Source of the DNA: Allobosea sp. LC85
GTDB lineage: Bacteria; Pseudomonadota; Alphaproteobacteria; Rhizobiales; Beijerinckiaceae
DNA length: 64,000 nucleotides
Direction: 5' to 3'
NCBI RefSeq assembly: GCF_000735605.1
Contig: NZ_JPKG01000061.1
Coordinates: 1 to 64,000, forward strand
This document shows positions 1-12,300 of the stretch, in pieces. The notes beneath the pieces are model-generated. The model saw only the letters and a program-made list of their open reading frames with translations. It was not told the origin of the DNA and did not search any database. The translations under genes were made by a program, and so were the position numbers. Position 1 is the stretch's first letter, and every line of letters begins with the position of its first letter.

Positions 1-298
1 CGATATCCTGGTCGAGCCGGGCCCCGACCCGGACCAGCACCTGCGAGCGGATCACGTCGAAGGCGCCCTGGAACAGGTAGAGCCCGATCGCCAGCGCCGA
101 GAGCGCCGCCAGCGTCTGGACACTGCCCGAGGTCAGCGCCCGGTCATAGACCTGCAGCATGTAGAACGAGCCGGTCAGCGCCAGGACATTGATCAGCCCC
201 GAGACCACGAACAGGAAGAGGAAGGCCGAGCGGAAGCCGAGCGTCAGCCGGGCGGCATCGCGGCGGCGGGCGGAAATCTGTGCCTTGGAAGGTGCCAT
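1..298 (-). CDS. Type I secretion ABC transporter, N-terminal part (runs off left edge)
   Basis: The first ~99 residues of a type I secretion inner-membrane ABC exporter (PrtD/HlyB-like, without an obvious peptidase domain). After a basic start (MAPSKAQISARRRD) come two hydrophobic segments, with the family motif FYMLQVYDRALTSGSVQTL between them. The ATP-binding domain would lie outside the window. It follows the giant RTX peroxidase on the same strand after 85 nt, so it most likely exports that protein together with a membrane-fusion protein and an outer-membrane channel. Family membership is clear; the substrate is inferred from position. Confidence 0.85.
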   Translation of the reverse strand, partial: MAPSKAQISARRRDAARLTLGFRSAFLFLFVVSGLINVLALTGSFYMLQVYDRALTSGSVQTLAALSALAIGLYLFQGAFDVIRSQVLVRVGARLDQDI

Positions 299-342
299 GA
301 TCGCAAACCGTCAAATGAACAGTTCGACAGGAAGGCGGTGAC

Positions 343-369
343 GGCCGGCGGACACGGGGCCCGCCGGCC
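343..369. other. GC-rich hairpin between peroxidase and secretion gene
   Basis: A perfect 9-bp inverted repeat (GGCCGGCGG / CCGCCGGCC) with a 9-nt loop in the 85-nt gap between the peroxidase stop and the transporter start. No T-tract follows on either strand. It is more likely an mRNA-stabilising or partially attenuating intercistronic hairpin than a full terminator. Confidence 0.4.
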
Positions 370-383
370 GGACGGCGCGGCCG

Positions 384-3300
384 CTACAGCGTGAAGTTGC
401 TGCCGGTCAGGGTGTGGTTGCCCTTCAGGTTGAGCTGGAAGTCGGCATCGCCGTCGGTGTCGAGATTGCCCTTGACCACGGTGTAGTCGCCGTCGGCCCG
501 GGTCTCGTAGGCGACCACCAGCTGGGCGGTGGCGGTGAAGGCCGGGCCGCTGGTCAGGGTGAAGCTCTGGTCGCCGGCGAGCGCCGCATTGGCGTCGATG
601 CCGGAGAGGTCGAGCCTGTCGCCCGGCTCGAAGTCGAGGATGGTGTCGCCATCCGCCGCTTCCTTGCTCTCGAAGCGGAAGGTGTCGTTGCCCGCCCCGC
701 CCTCGATCACGTTCACCGCCGCACTCGCCGTGATCGTGTCATCGCCCGCGCCGGTCGCGACATTCTCGATGCTCCACAGCGTGTCGCTGCCGCTTTGCGT
801 GCTGACCGCGCTGCCGCGTCCGAGCAGGCCGGTGCCGAGATCGACCGTCAGGTTCGCCGTGATCGCCGAAAGATCGAGCGTGTCGCTGCCCGTGCCGCCG
901 TCGCTGTCATCGCCGAAATAGACGTCGTTGCCGTCACCGACCGTCGCCACGATCACGTCATGGCCCGCACCCGCCACCACCGTGTCGTCACCCGCGCCCG
1001 CCGTAATCCGGTCATCACCCGTGCCACTGAGGATCGTGTCGTCGTCGGCCTCGCCGTCGATCAGGTCGTTGCCGGCCCCGCCGAGCAGCACGTCGTCATC
1101 ATCCCCGACAACGGTCTCGAAGATCTTCTCCGGCAGATTGGTCAGGCTGGTATTGCGGGCGATGATGTCCGCAAACTCCTGGCCGTCGATGAAGTTCTCG
1201 TAGAAGTCGAAATTCTCGACCCGGTCGAGATAGTAGAACCGGTCGGCCTCCTGCAGGCGGTCGAACTGTTCGTGCAGCACGACCCAGAAGGTCTGCCCGA
1301 CCATGCCGCCATTGATATGCGCCTCGGCCAGGCCACCGACCCAGAGATCGACTCGGTCGATCCCCTTCACGATGCCGGTCCCGTCCGGCTGGATGGCCAC
1401 GTCGATATTCGAGTTGATCGCGCTGAAGGCAGCGATCTCAGCGGCATCCAGAACCAGATCGGGATAGGCCTGCCTGAACTGAGCGATCACGGCCTCGCTC
1501 AGATTGTTGCGCTGCTGGAAATCCTCCCATGAGCTATAGGGCGAGAGGTTTCCGGCAAATCCGATGGCCGCGGCGACATAGGGATCCAGCGACGCGGCAA
1601 GATCCGAACGCACCTGGTTCAACGTGCCAAGCCCGACATCCCAGCCGCGTGCCACGTTGAAGGCGAACAGGTCGGCATTGATCCGCACCAGGTCGTTGCG
1701 CACCGCGTCGACGATGTTGAAGTCGACCTCCTCCGCCGGCTGCCTGATGATGCCGCCCAGGATCGATCCGACGCCGAGCTGCTCGTAGCCGGGCTGCGGG
1801 ACGTAGCCTGGAGGCAAGGAAGCGGTGAAGGCGCCGGCATCGTTCGTCGGATTCAGGAAGGCGTCGAACAACGCCACCTGCTTCGGCTGACCAGCCGCAT
1901 CGAGCACGGTCATATTCTGGCCGATCAGGGAATGACCAACCCGGTACACCGCCGCCGCGAACTCATGCGAGATGCTGGCCGTCGCATCCGGATTGTATTC
2001 GCCATGGCCGTGGCTATCGCCTTTCATCCCGCCGATGAGATGATCGGCGAACTCGTTGAAGACGACGCGCTGGTACTCGGCCTCGTTGATGATCTTGGCC
2101 GCCTGGAAGAGCTCCTCCTGCGAGCCCTGGAAGCCGGCTTCCACCAGATTCTCGACGTGGAAGTTGTGATTGCGGGCCCAGATCGTGTGCATCGCGGTCA
2201 GGGAGAAGTTCTCGTTCGTCCGGCCGTCGCCGGCGATATAGTGGTCAAGCACGCTGATGAACGGATTGGCATCCAGCAGCAAGGCATGTCCGGTGCCCAT
2301 GAAGTTGGACGCCATGCTCGCCGCCATCGTGGTGTTGATCACGCCGCCGCCGTCAACCAGCCCCGCGAAATAGGTCTGGAAGGCGACGGGGCCGCCCGGC
2401 AGGCCGGTGAAGACAGTGTTGTTCTCCCAATGCTCCAGGATCAGCTCGCGCAGCGTCGGCAGCAACCGGAAGTCCGGGTCAGACGGATCCGGTCCTCCCG
2501 CCAGCAGCATCGAACCGAGACCGCCATCGCCGTCACCTTCGCGCAGGAACTGGCCGACGAGCCCGTTCGAGCCATAGGCCTGGTTCTGGTCCGCGAAGGG
2601 CGAGGTGCGGTTGATGTGCTGGGGAACGCCGTCGACGATGCTGTCGACCGTGCCGCGGGTGAGATCGGCCGGGTTGCCGGATCCAGGCGCGCCGTTGCCG
2701 GGAGCGCCGATCCGGACCGTGCCGTTGCCACCCTTCGGCAGGAAGTCGAGGCCGTGGTCGAAATACTGGCCGAAGGCCATGAAGAAGATATTGGCATCGT
2801 TGCCGTTCTTCGGCAGGTCGGCTTCCTGTACCCCCAGGATATTGCTGATGTTGCGCGGATCGAGCCCCTCGAAGATCGGGTTGATCTTGTTGTTGCCGAT
2901 CGCCGGGTCGTAGTCACCATAGCGGGCTTCGGTCAGCCGGATGAAGGGCTCGTCCGCCGCGCCAAAGTCGGGATGGGCGACATTGTTGCCGTGGCCGCTG
3001 AGATCGCGGACGCCGGGCATCGTGTCATCATCGCCCGGGACTTCCTGGCCGTTGACCAGAAGCTTCAGCCCCGCAACGTCGGCCGCGGTGACTTCGAACG
3101 CGCCGGTGATGCCGTCATCCCCGCCACCACCGCTGCTGCCGGAATTCGCGAAGGTCGGCGAAGCGCCGTCCGGCAACGTCGCGAAGGTGATGGTATGGCT
3201 GCCGTTGGTAAGGGTCGTCGTGCCATTGCCGTTGTCAGCACTGGTGTAGTCGGCGAGCGTCGAACCGGGAGCCAACTCGACGACGTCCTGTGGCCGCAAC

Positions 3301-6300
3301 GCGCCGACGATCGTGTCCTGGCCACCCATCGACTTGAAGACGATGCGGTGCGCCGAGGTTAGCGTCGAGATGTTGACCGTGTCGTTGCCCGTCGAGCCAT
3401 CGATCGTGATGGTGTTCGTCAGCAGCGTGGTCGGCGCGAAATCGCCAATGACCTGGAAGGTATCGCCGCCACCGCCGCCGGTGATGATAATCTCCTCGAT
3501 ATTCGCGAGTTCCGCAATCACCAGACCATTGCGAACGATCGCGATCTCCGTTGCGTCATTGAGCACGAACCCTGCCGCAGTCGCATCATCCGCCGCATAG
3601 ATCTGGAAGGTTTCGGTGCTCGCATCGCCGAGGACCTCGAGCGTGTCGGTGTCGGCTCCGCCGTCGACAATGTCGGGACCTTCGGTAGCGGAGATCGTGA
3701 TGGAGTCGTTCCCGGCGCCGGCATCGATGATGTCGGCAGCCGCAGTGCCAAGCAGAGTGTCGGCACCGGGCGTCCCATTGATCGCGGCTGTTCCAACGGG
3801 AGCCGTCGGCGCCGAGAACACCTCCTCGAGCACGCCATTGGCGTCCTGGTAGACGACCCGCAGCCTGATCGGCAGCCCGTTCTCGCCGTCGGTGACCGTG
3901 AAGCTCGGGCCATGCGCCCGCTCCACCTCGCCGGCTCCGAAGAGCTCGATATCAGCGAAACCGGTGCCGTCATCGACCTGCCAGAAATAGGAAACGGGGG
4001 ATGCCGGCACGGTCCCGCCCGGATTGTCGGCGTCGGTCAGACCGGCCAGGTCCACCGTCAGGACATCGCCGACCTGGATGATGCCGCCGTTCCCGTCAAC
4101 GATGGCGGGCTGCCCCACAGGAGCGCTGTTCGCACCGCCGAGCACGATCGACTGATCGGCAAACTGCAGCCGCTCGATGTTCCGGAGCGTGTCCGTCCCA
4201 TCCGTCCCGACATTGTCCGTGACCGTCACGGAGCCGTCGGCGTTGGTCGTGATCGTGTAGTTCGCCAGCACGCCCGAGAACTTGGCCGTGTCGAAGTCGG
4301 CATTCGCCGCATCGCCATCGAGGATCTCGCGCACGATCACCAATTGGCCGGGGTTGTAGGTGCCGTTCAGCATGAGCGGAACCATCGGCTCCATGCTGTC
4401 GAACGACGCGATCTCGGGGCCGGTCCCATCGATGTTTGCCCGCACGCTGATGCGCACGTTCAGCCAGCGGTCGCCATCGATGATGTCGTTGCCGCCGCGA
4501 CCCTGGATGAGGTCGCTGCCGCCGCCGCCGAGGATGATGTTGCCGCCGTCGAAGAAGGTCGCGCCAGCGGCAAGCAGGGGCCGCAGGCCGTCGATCAGAT
4601 CGATATTGGTCAGCACGCTTCCCGTCGCACCTGCAGTGCGCAGGGTCACCGCGTCGGAGTTGTCGCCATTCAGCACGTCAGCGGCGTTCGAGCCGGAGAT
4701 GCCTTCGACAAAGTCGAACCGGCTGAGCGAGGTCGATGAGTTCGGCACCGGCGGCTGATCGAAGAAGCGGTTGGAAATGTCGATATAGACGCCGCTGGTG
4801 TTGTGCTTGTAGATCGCCCAGTCATAGCCGGAGCCGCCGATCAAGCGGTCACCGAGGCCGACCTTGCCGGCCATGATGTCATCGCCACCTTCGCCATTGA
4901 ACTTGTCGTGCTCGCCGTCGCCGATGAAGACGTCGTTGCCGATGACCGGGTCATTGCCGAGCGGATCGAAATTGTCGCCAGGGGCGCCGTCGGAGGTGCC
5001 CTTCTCGATCCAGTCGTCACCCTCGTTGCCCATATCCTGTTCGTTGGCCTTGCTGCCGAGGATGAAATCGTTCCCCTGGCCGGCAATGACCTCCGATGCG
5101 TCCTCGCCGCTGACGATGAAGTCATTGCCGAAGCCGCCGATGATCAGGTTGACGCCGTTGCCGCCATGGAGGACGTCGTTGCCGTCCTCGCCCTGGATGT
5201 TGTCGTCACCACCGGTGTCCGTGATGATGTCGTCGCCGGCGCCGCCGCGCAGCTGGTCGTTGCCGTCACCGCCGTCGAGGCGGTCATTGCCGCCATCGCC
5301 CCAGAGCGTGTCATCGCCCTCGCTCGAGATGATGATGTCGTTGCCGGCCGTGCCGCCGAGGACGACATGCTCCTCTCCGGAGTATTGGAGGTAGTTGGTG
5401 TCGGGGCCGACAGTCTCGGGATTGTCGCGGAGGACGACGGGGCCGCCCTGTCCGGATGCGACCCAGACGCCAGCTTGTCCAAACCCCACGATGTCGGCTA
5501 GGCTATCGCCGTTTACATCTCCGATTCTACGCGGGAATAGGTTCTGGCTCGACCAACTACCCGCGAGCGGCGCATAGGCGTGCAGTTCGAACGTGGGCGC
5601 CTGGAAAGAGCCATCCGGATTGGCAAGCGCGGTGTAGATCCCGGCTGGTCCAAAGCCGACGATGTCGGCCCGACCATCACCATTTACATCGGCGAGTTCG
5701 CGCGGGTAAAGGTCCTGACTGGACCAGCCACCAGCATTCGCAAAGGTCCCAAAAGCAGCCAGCTCGAATGTAGGCGTTTGGAAACTCCCGTCCGCATTGG
5801 CACGCGCGACCCAAACCCCACCCTGCCCGAAGCCCACGATGTCAGCCCGGCCGTCGCCGTTCACATCTCCCAGCTTGCGTGGATAGAGGTCATGGCTGGA
5901 CCAACCTCCGGAATTCAGAAAAGTCCCAAAGGCAGCTAGCTCGAATGTAGGCGTCCCGAAACTCCCGTCCACATTGGCGCGCGCGACCCAAACGCCAGCC
6001 TGCCCAAAGCCCACGATGTCAGCCCGACCGTCGCCGTTCACGTCCGCGAGTTCGCGCGGGTAGAGGTCCTGGCTCGACCAGCCGCCGGCATTCAGAGCAG
6101 GGGCAAAGGCAGCCAGCTCGAATACAGGCGTCCCGAAACTCCCGTCCGCATTGGCGCGCGCGACCCAAACCCCACCCTGCCCGAAGCCCACGATGTCGGC
6201 CCGGCCGTCGCCGTTCACATCTCCCAGCTTGCGTGGATAGAGGTCCTGGCTGGACCAGCCGCCGGAATTCAGAAAGGTCCCAAAAGCAGCCAGCTCGAAT

Positions 6301-9300
6301 ACAGGCGTTTGGAAACTCCCGTCTGCATTGGCACGCGCGACCCAAACCCCACCCTGCCCGAAGCCCACGATGTCAGCCCGGCCGTCGCCGTTCACGTCTG
6401 CAAGTTCGCGTGGGTAGAGATCCTGGCTCGACCAGCCGCCGGCATTCAGAGCAGGAGCAAAGGCTGCCAGCTCGAATGTCGGCTCCGCAAAGGCGGCTTC
6501 CGGCTCAAAGGGATCGGCCCGGCCGTCCGCGCCCAACCCCGTATGCTGCGCCGCCTGGTTCACCTCGAGCGTGAACCCGGGTGTCGTGAAGACCACACCC
6601 GGGAGGTGGGTCGCAGTCGAGTTCGCCATGATCATCTTGGCGAAGGAGTTGCCCTCGAGCTCCGAAACGAAGTTCAAGCCGGCGGTGCGCTCGAGATAGT
6701 AGAAGCGGTCGCCATCCTGCAGCTTTTCGAGCTGGTTCTCGAAGATGAAGTTGAAGGTCGACCCCAGCATGCCGCCAAACGGCATCTTCTCCTCGGCGAG
6801 ACCGCCGATCCACAGATCGATATCGTCGACGCCGGTGATCGTGACTCCGTTGGCGCCGCTGGCCCAGGCACCCGTTCCATTCAGGAAATCAAGGCGGTCG
6901 GCCGGTTCGCCAACACCACCAAGAACCAGAAGGGTCGCAGCAGCGCGCTTGTCGGCGAGTGTGGTTGCGCCGGTGATGGACGTGTGCAGGCCATAGGCGG
7001 CGATGAAGTTGACCACCGATTCCGGGTTCTTCAGGTGCTGGATCAGATCCACCCAGCTCGTATAGGGCTTGAGCAGCACTTCGCCGGTCTGCGTGTAGAT
7101 CTGGCGGCGAACCTCGTTCAGCGAGGGAATGCCGGTGTCCCGGCCGCGCGCGATGTTGATCGCGGGCAGGTCGAGCGGCAGGCCGAGCAGGTTGTTGCGC
7201 AGTGCCTCGGTAACGTGTTCATCGATCTCGTTCCCGGCCTGGCGGGTCAAGCCGCGCACGATCGCGCTCGTCGCGTCTTCGGGAGTCGGCCCGCTCGCGG
7301 CGAAGGCGAGCGGATTGAGGAAGGCCGCGATCAGACCCATTTGCTGATCGGGATTGCTCGGGTCAGCCGCGACGACATCGAAGTCGGCCGTAAACCGATC
7401 AACTGTCTCGGTCAGCATCGAATGGCCGAAGCGATAGACGGTATGCGCGAACTCGGCCACGATCGAGGCATCGAGATCGACGTCATAGACCTGCGTCGGC
7501 GCGAAGAAGATATCGACGTTGGGCTGGATCGTGCGAGCGAACTCCTCGAAGACCAGATGCTGGTACTGCATCTCGGTCCCGAACTTCGCGGTCTGGAACA
7601 GGCGCTCGCCGTTCCACTGCAGAGCTGCGATCTCGGCAGGTGTCGCCGGGAATGTCGCAGGTGCCGTGCCCGGTATCAGCCATTCCGTCAGGAAGGCGAG
7701 ATCAACCGAGGTCAGGACCGTGCTCTTGGTCTGCTCGACCAGCCGGTTGTGCTCGGCATGGAAGATCGAATGCACGGCGGTGAGTCCGATATTCTCGTTC
7801 ACGCGGCCGTCGCCGGCGATGTAGTGCGCGTCGAGAAGCTCGTTGTCATAGGCGAGGTTGTTGCCTCCCGGCCCCACGGGCACAGGATTTCCGGTGAGCG
7901 TATCGGCGTCGGGTGCGAGGACACCGGCGTTGAAGACCGGCACGGCATTGTGGGCGATGTCGTCGAGGAAGGCGTGACCGGTGCGCACCGCGTTGGCGAG
8001 GCTGATCGGAGCCGCCGGGTTGCCTTCGACAAGGACATCGTCAGCGGTGCCGCCAATACCGTCCGCCCCCTTCATCACGACCTGCGGGAAGCCGTTCGGC
8101 CCCTTGATGAAATTGCCATAGGCGTCGGTCGCCAGCAGCGGCACGCTGTTGTAGTCGGCATCGGTCAAATTGATGCCGAGGATGTCGCGCGCCTGGGCCT
8201 TCACGACCTTCCAGGTCGCCATGCCGCCGATCTCGACATCGTCAGCAGTTCCAAACGTACCGTCGGCGCCCAGATCCCGGTTGGTGATCAGCCTGCCGGT
8301 CGCAACCGGATCGCCAGCGGCGTTGAGCTCATAGGCCCGCAGGAAGACCTGATGCGAAGAATGCGACGCATAAGTCTGGTTCTGGTCGACGAAGGGCGAG
8401 GTCGTATTCGTGTGCTCATGAATGTCGTCGGCGTTGCCGAGGATCCCGTCCGGGCCCGGCTGATTGGTCGCCCGCGTCAGCACCATGAAGTTCGTCGGGC
8501 TGCCCGGGACGAAGAGCGGATCGTCGGGCTGAAGCGGGATGAACACGGTACCGGATCCGCCCTTGGTCACGAGATCGAGACCATGGTCGAAGAACTGACC
8601 GAAGAAGGTCATCCAGGCGTTGAACGGGGCCGACAGGCCCTCATCGGGCGCGACATTCGGCATCTCGAAGACCTGCTTGTCGTCGCCCGTACCGAACTGG
8701 CCGTCCAGCCCCGGGCTGGTGACGATGGTCAGGCCAAGGCCGTCGACGGTTCCGTCAAAGGCGAGCTGGGCAGTTGCCACCGCGACGGGGTCTCCGCCGG
8801 CCTTGGCCGTATTGAGCGCCTGCAGCGCATTGAGGAACGTCGTCGTATCCGCCGCGATATTTTCTGAGCCGGCGTTGCGAAGGGCCGCCGCGATCGCTGC
8901 AGGATTGTTCGCGGTCTGGTCGACGACCAGATTGCTGATCGTGCGCGGCTGCGAGTCGATCACCAGCCCGTTCGTCTGCTGGTAGGAGGTGCCGCCCTCC
9001 GCTGGATTGAACACAGGTGTCGTGACGCGTGGGAAGGTGTTGTCGGCCGCGCCGAAGGTATCGCTCTGCTGCTGATTGAGCAGGTTGTTGGTCGAACCAT
9101 CGACCGTGCGCAGACCAAGCGGCGCCCGCACATTCGGCAGCAGCGAGGTCAGAGGCGCACCGGCCGCATTCGCCTCGGCGATCTTGATCTGATCGAGAAT
9201 GAAATTGAGGTCCGAACGAACCATCATGAGCCCCGGCCCTCCGGCCGTGGCTTCAACGACCGGCACCGGCACCACAGGCGGAGCGACGGGTGCCGCCACA

Positions 9301-12300
9301 ACGGGCTGGGTCGGAGGCGAGAATACCGTCTCGGTGACGCCGTGTCCGTCGGTGAAGATCGCCTTCACGCGCAGCGAAGAGCCGGCGAGATCGGGCGTGA
9401 CGCGGAAGCTGGCTCCGTCGGCGCTCTGGAATGCGAGATCCCCGGCCGGAAGCAGGATGATGTCCTCGAAGATGCCCGAGCCGGGATCCGCCTCGAATTG
9501 CCAGTGATAGGAGATCGAGCCGGGAAGAATGCCGTTGACCGCGCCGGGGCCGGTGTCGGCATCGGTCACGCCCGCGATCGAGACGCGCAGCAGCTGCCCT
9601 GAGGTCGGCGTATCGTCAGCCGTGCTCGATGTCGCGTCGAGAATGGCGAGCTGGCCGGTCGGGTCGACGTTGAGGCCGACGCCGTTCGGAAGCGTGAAGC
9701 TCTGATCCGCGAATTGCAGCCGCTCGACGTTCTGGAGCGTATCGGTGCCATCCGTCCCGACATTGTCGGTGACAGTTGTCGTGCCGTCGACAGCGGTCGT
9801 GACCGTGTAGTCCGCCCGATTGCCGGAAAAGACCGCGGTATCGAAGGCATCATTGTCGTCGATGATCTCACGCACAGCGACCAACTGGCCGGGATTCCAG
9901 ACGCCGTTCAGCATGTTCTGCAGCAGGGTCGGCGCGACCATGCTGTCGAAGGTGGCGATCTCCGCACCGGTACCATCGGCATTTGCCCGCACGCTGATGC
10001 GCACGTTCAGCCAGCGGTCGCCGTCGATCAGGTCGTCGCCGCCGCGGCCCTCGATGACGTCGCTGCCGGCACCGCCGAGCATGATGTTGCCGGTGGCAAA
10101 GCCGGTGGTCGAGAGACCAGCATCCGCTAGAAGCGTCACAAGGTTGTCGATCAGCCCGACATTTGTCAGTGCGCTGCCCGTGGCGCCGCCATGGTCGAGG
10201 ATCGTGGCCGCGTTGATATTGTCACCGCGCAGGATGTCGGCAAATCGCGAGCCGGACAGGCCCTCGACCTCGTCGAAGCGGTCGAGGATCGACGCCGGGG
10301 ACGCAGCCACGGGCTGGACAACGCCCGTGTTTGCAGCAGGCGTCTCGCCATGCGGCTGCGCGAGCGCGGGGAGAGTGAGGTCGACCGTGACGCCCTGGGT
10401 ATCGCTCTTGTAGGTGACCCAGTCGAAGCCGGACATGCCCTCCATCTTGTCCTGGGCATCGCTGCCGACGAAGATGTCGTCACCGCCCTCGCCGATCATC
10501 TCGTCGAAGCCGCTGCCGCCCACGAAGATGTCGTGGCCGATGATATTGTCGGTGAGCTGGGGCGCGAGATTGTCGCCGGGGGCGCCGTCCTGGGTGCCCA
10601 ATTCGATCCAGTCATTGCCCTCGTTGCCGGTCGGGGTCAGGCTGGTCTTGGCACTGTAGATGAAGTCGTCACCCTGCCCGCCAAGGGTGGTCGAGACGTC
10701 CTCCATCGTGACGATGTAGTCCTTGCCGTCGCCGCCGAGGATCAGATTGCCGGCGCCGGCAGCCATCATGTTGCCGGCCTGGATGACGTCGTTGCCGGCC
10801 CCGCCCTCGAGGCGGTCGTCGCCGCCCAGATCCTCGATGATGTCGTCGCCCTCGCCACCCAGGATGGTGTCGTTGCCGAAGCCACCCTCGAGACGGTCGT
10901 TACCGCCGTCGCCATAGAGCGTGTCGTCGCCGTCACCGGAGATGATGACGTCATTGCCCGCGGTGCCGCCGAGGACGACATGGTCCTCACCGGTGTACTG
11001 GAGGTAGTTGGTGTCCGCGCCCGGCGTCGCCGGATTGTTGCGGATGACGAGAGGAACGACCTCGACGCCATTGATCTCGATGCCGCCGGTCGGGTCCGCA
11101 CGTCCATCCGGGCCGAGCCCGGTGTGCTGCGTCGCCTGGTTCACTTCGAGCGTGAAGGTCGGCGTCGTGAAGATCGCGTTCGGCAGATGCGTCGCGTCGC
11201 TGTTGAGCATCACCATCTTGGCGAAGGAATTGTTCTCGAGCTCGGTGCCGAAATTCAGGCCGGCAAGGCGCGACAGATAGTAGAAGCGGTCGCCGTTCTG
11301 CAGGGATTCGAGCTGGGTCTCGAAGACGAAGTTGAAGGTCGAGCCGAGCATGCCGCCAAACGGCATCTTCTGTTCCGCGAGGCCGCCGATCCAGAAATCG
11401 ACGTCGTTGAGGCCGCCGAGGGAACCACCGGCATAAGCGCCGGTCGCATTCAGGAAGTCGAGGCGATCCGTGGGCGCACCAACGCCATCCAGCACCAGCA
11501 AGGTCGCCGCCGCACGCTTGTCGGCCAGCGTCGTCGCACTGGTGATCGACACATGCGTGCCATAGGCCGCGATGAAGTTGATCAGGGACTCGGCATGCTT
11601 CAGATGGCCGGCAAAATCAGTCCAGCTGATATAGGGCTTGAGCTGGCTGTCGCCGGTCATCGCGAAGAACTCGGACCGCGCATTGTTGAGCGACGGAATG
11701 CCGGTGTCCCGACCGCGTGCGATGTTCAGCGCCGGCAGATCGAGCGGCAGGCCGAGCAGGTTGTTGCGCAGTGCCTCGGTGACGAACTCGTCGATCTCGT
11801 TACCGACCTGGCGCGTCAGGCCGCGCACGATCGCGCCGGTCGCCTGCTCGGGCGTCACCCCGCTCGCGGCAAAGGCGAGGGGATTGAGGAAAGCCGCGAT
11901 CAGGCCGAGTTGCGGGTCGCCGCCGACGGTATTGAAGTTCGGGTCGAAGCGATCGACCGTCTCGGTCAGCATCGAATGGCCGAAGCGATAGACCGTGTGT
12001 GCGAACTCCGCGAGGATCGCCGGGTTGATCGTGGTGTCGTAGCCGTTGGGCGCCAGGAATTCGTCGACCTGCGGCTGGACCGTCCGGGCGAACTCCTCGA
12101 ACACCAGATGCTGATACTGCATCTCCGTGCCGAACTTCGCGGACTGGAACAGGCGTTCGCCGTTCCAGTCGAGCGCGTCGATCTGGACCTGCGTCAACGG
12201 GAATGTCGTGCCCGCAGCAAGCGGAGTGTCGAGCCATTCGTTGAGGAAGGCGACATCGCCCGTCGCCAGCGCCACGTCCTTGGTCTGCTGGACCAAACGG

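Noticed and set aside
1932..3362. 476-codon plus-strand frame
   Set aside because: Antisense to the third peroxidase domain; no recognisable motifs or ribosome-binding site.
5442..6488. Regular repeats resembling a CRISPR-like array
   Set aside because: The units are contiguous 177-nt coding repeats in frame with the protein, with no unique spacers.
6309..8867. 852-codon plus-strand frame opposite the giant peroxidase gene (also 10191-12959, 922 codons)
   Set aside because: Antisense shadow caused by strong GC bias at third positions; composition is Arg/Glu/Asp/Val-rich with no family features, while the minus strand has clear peroxidase motifs.
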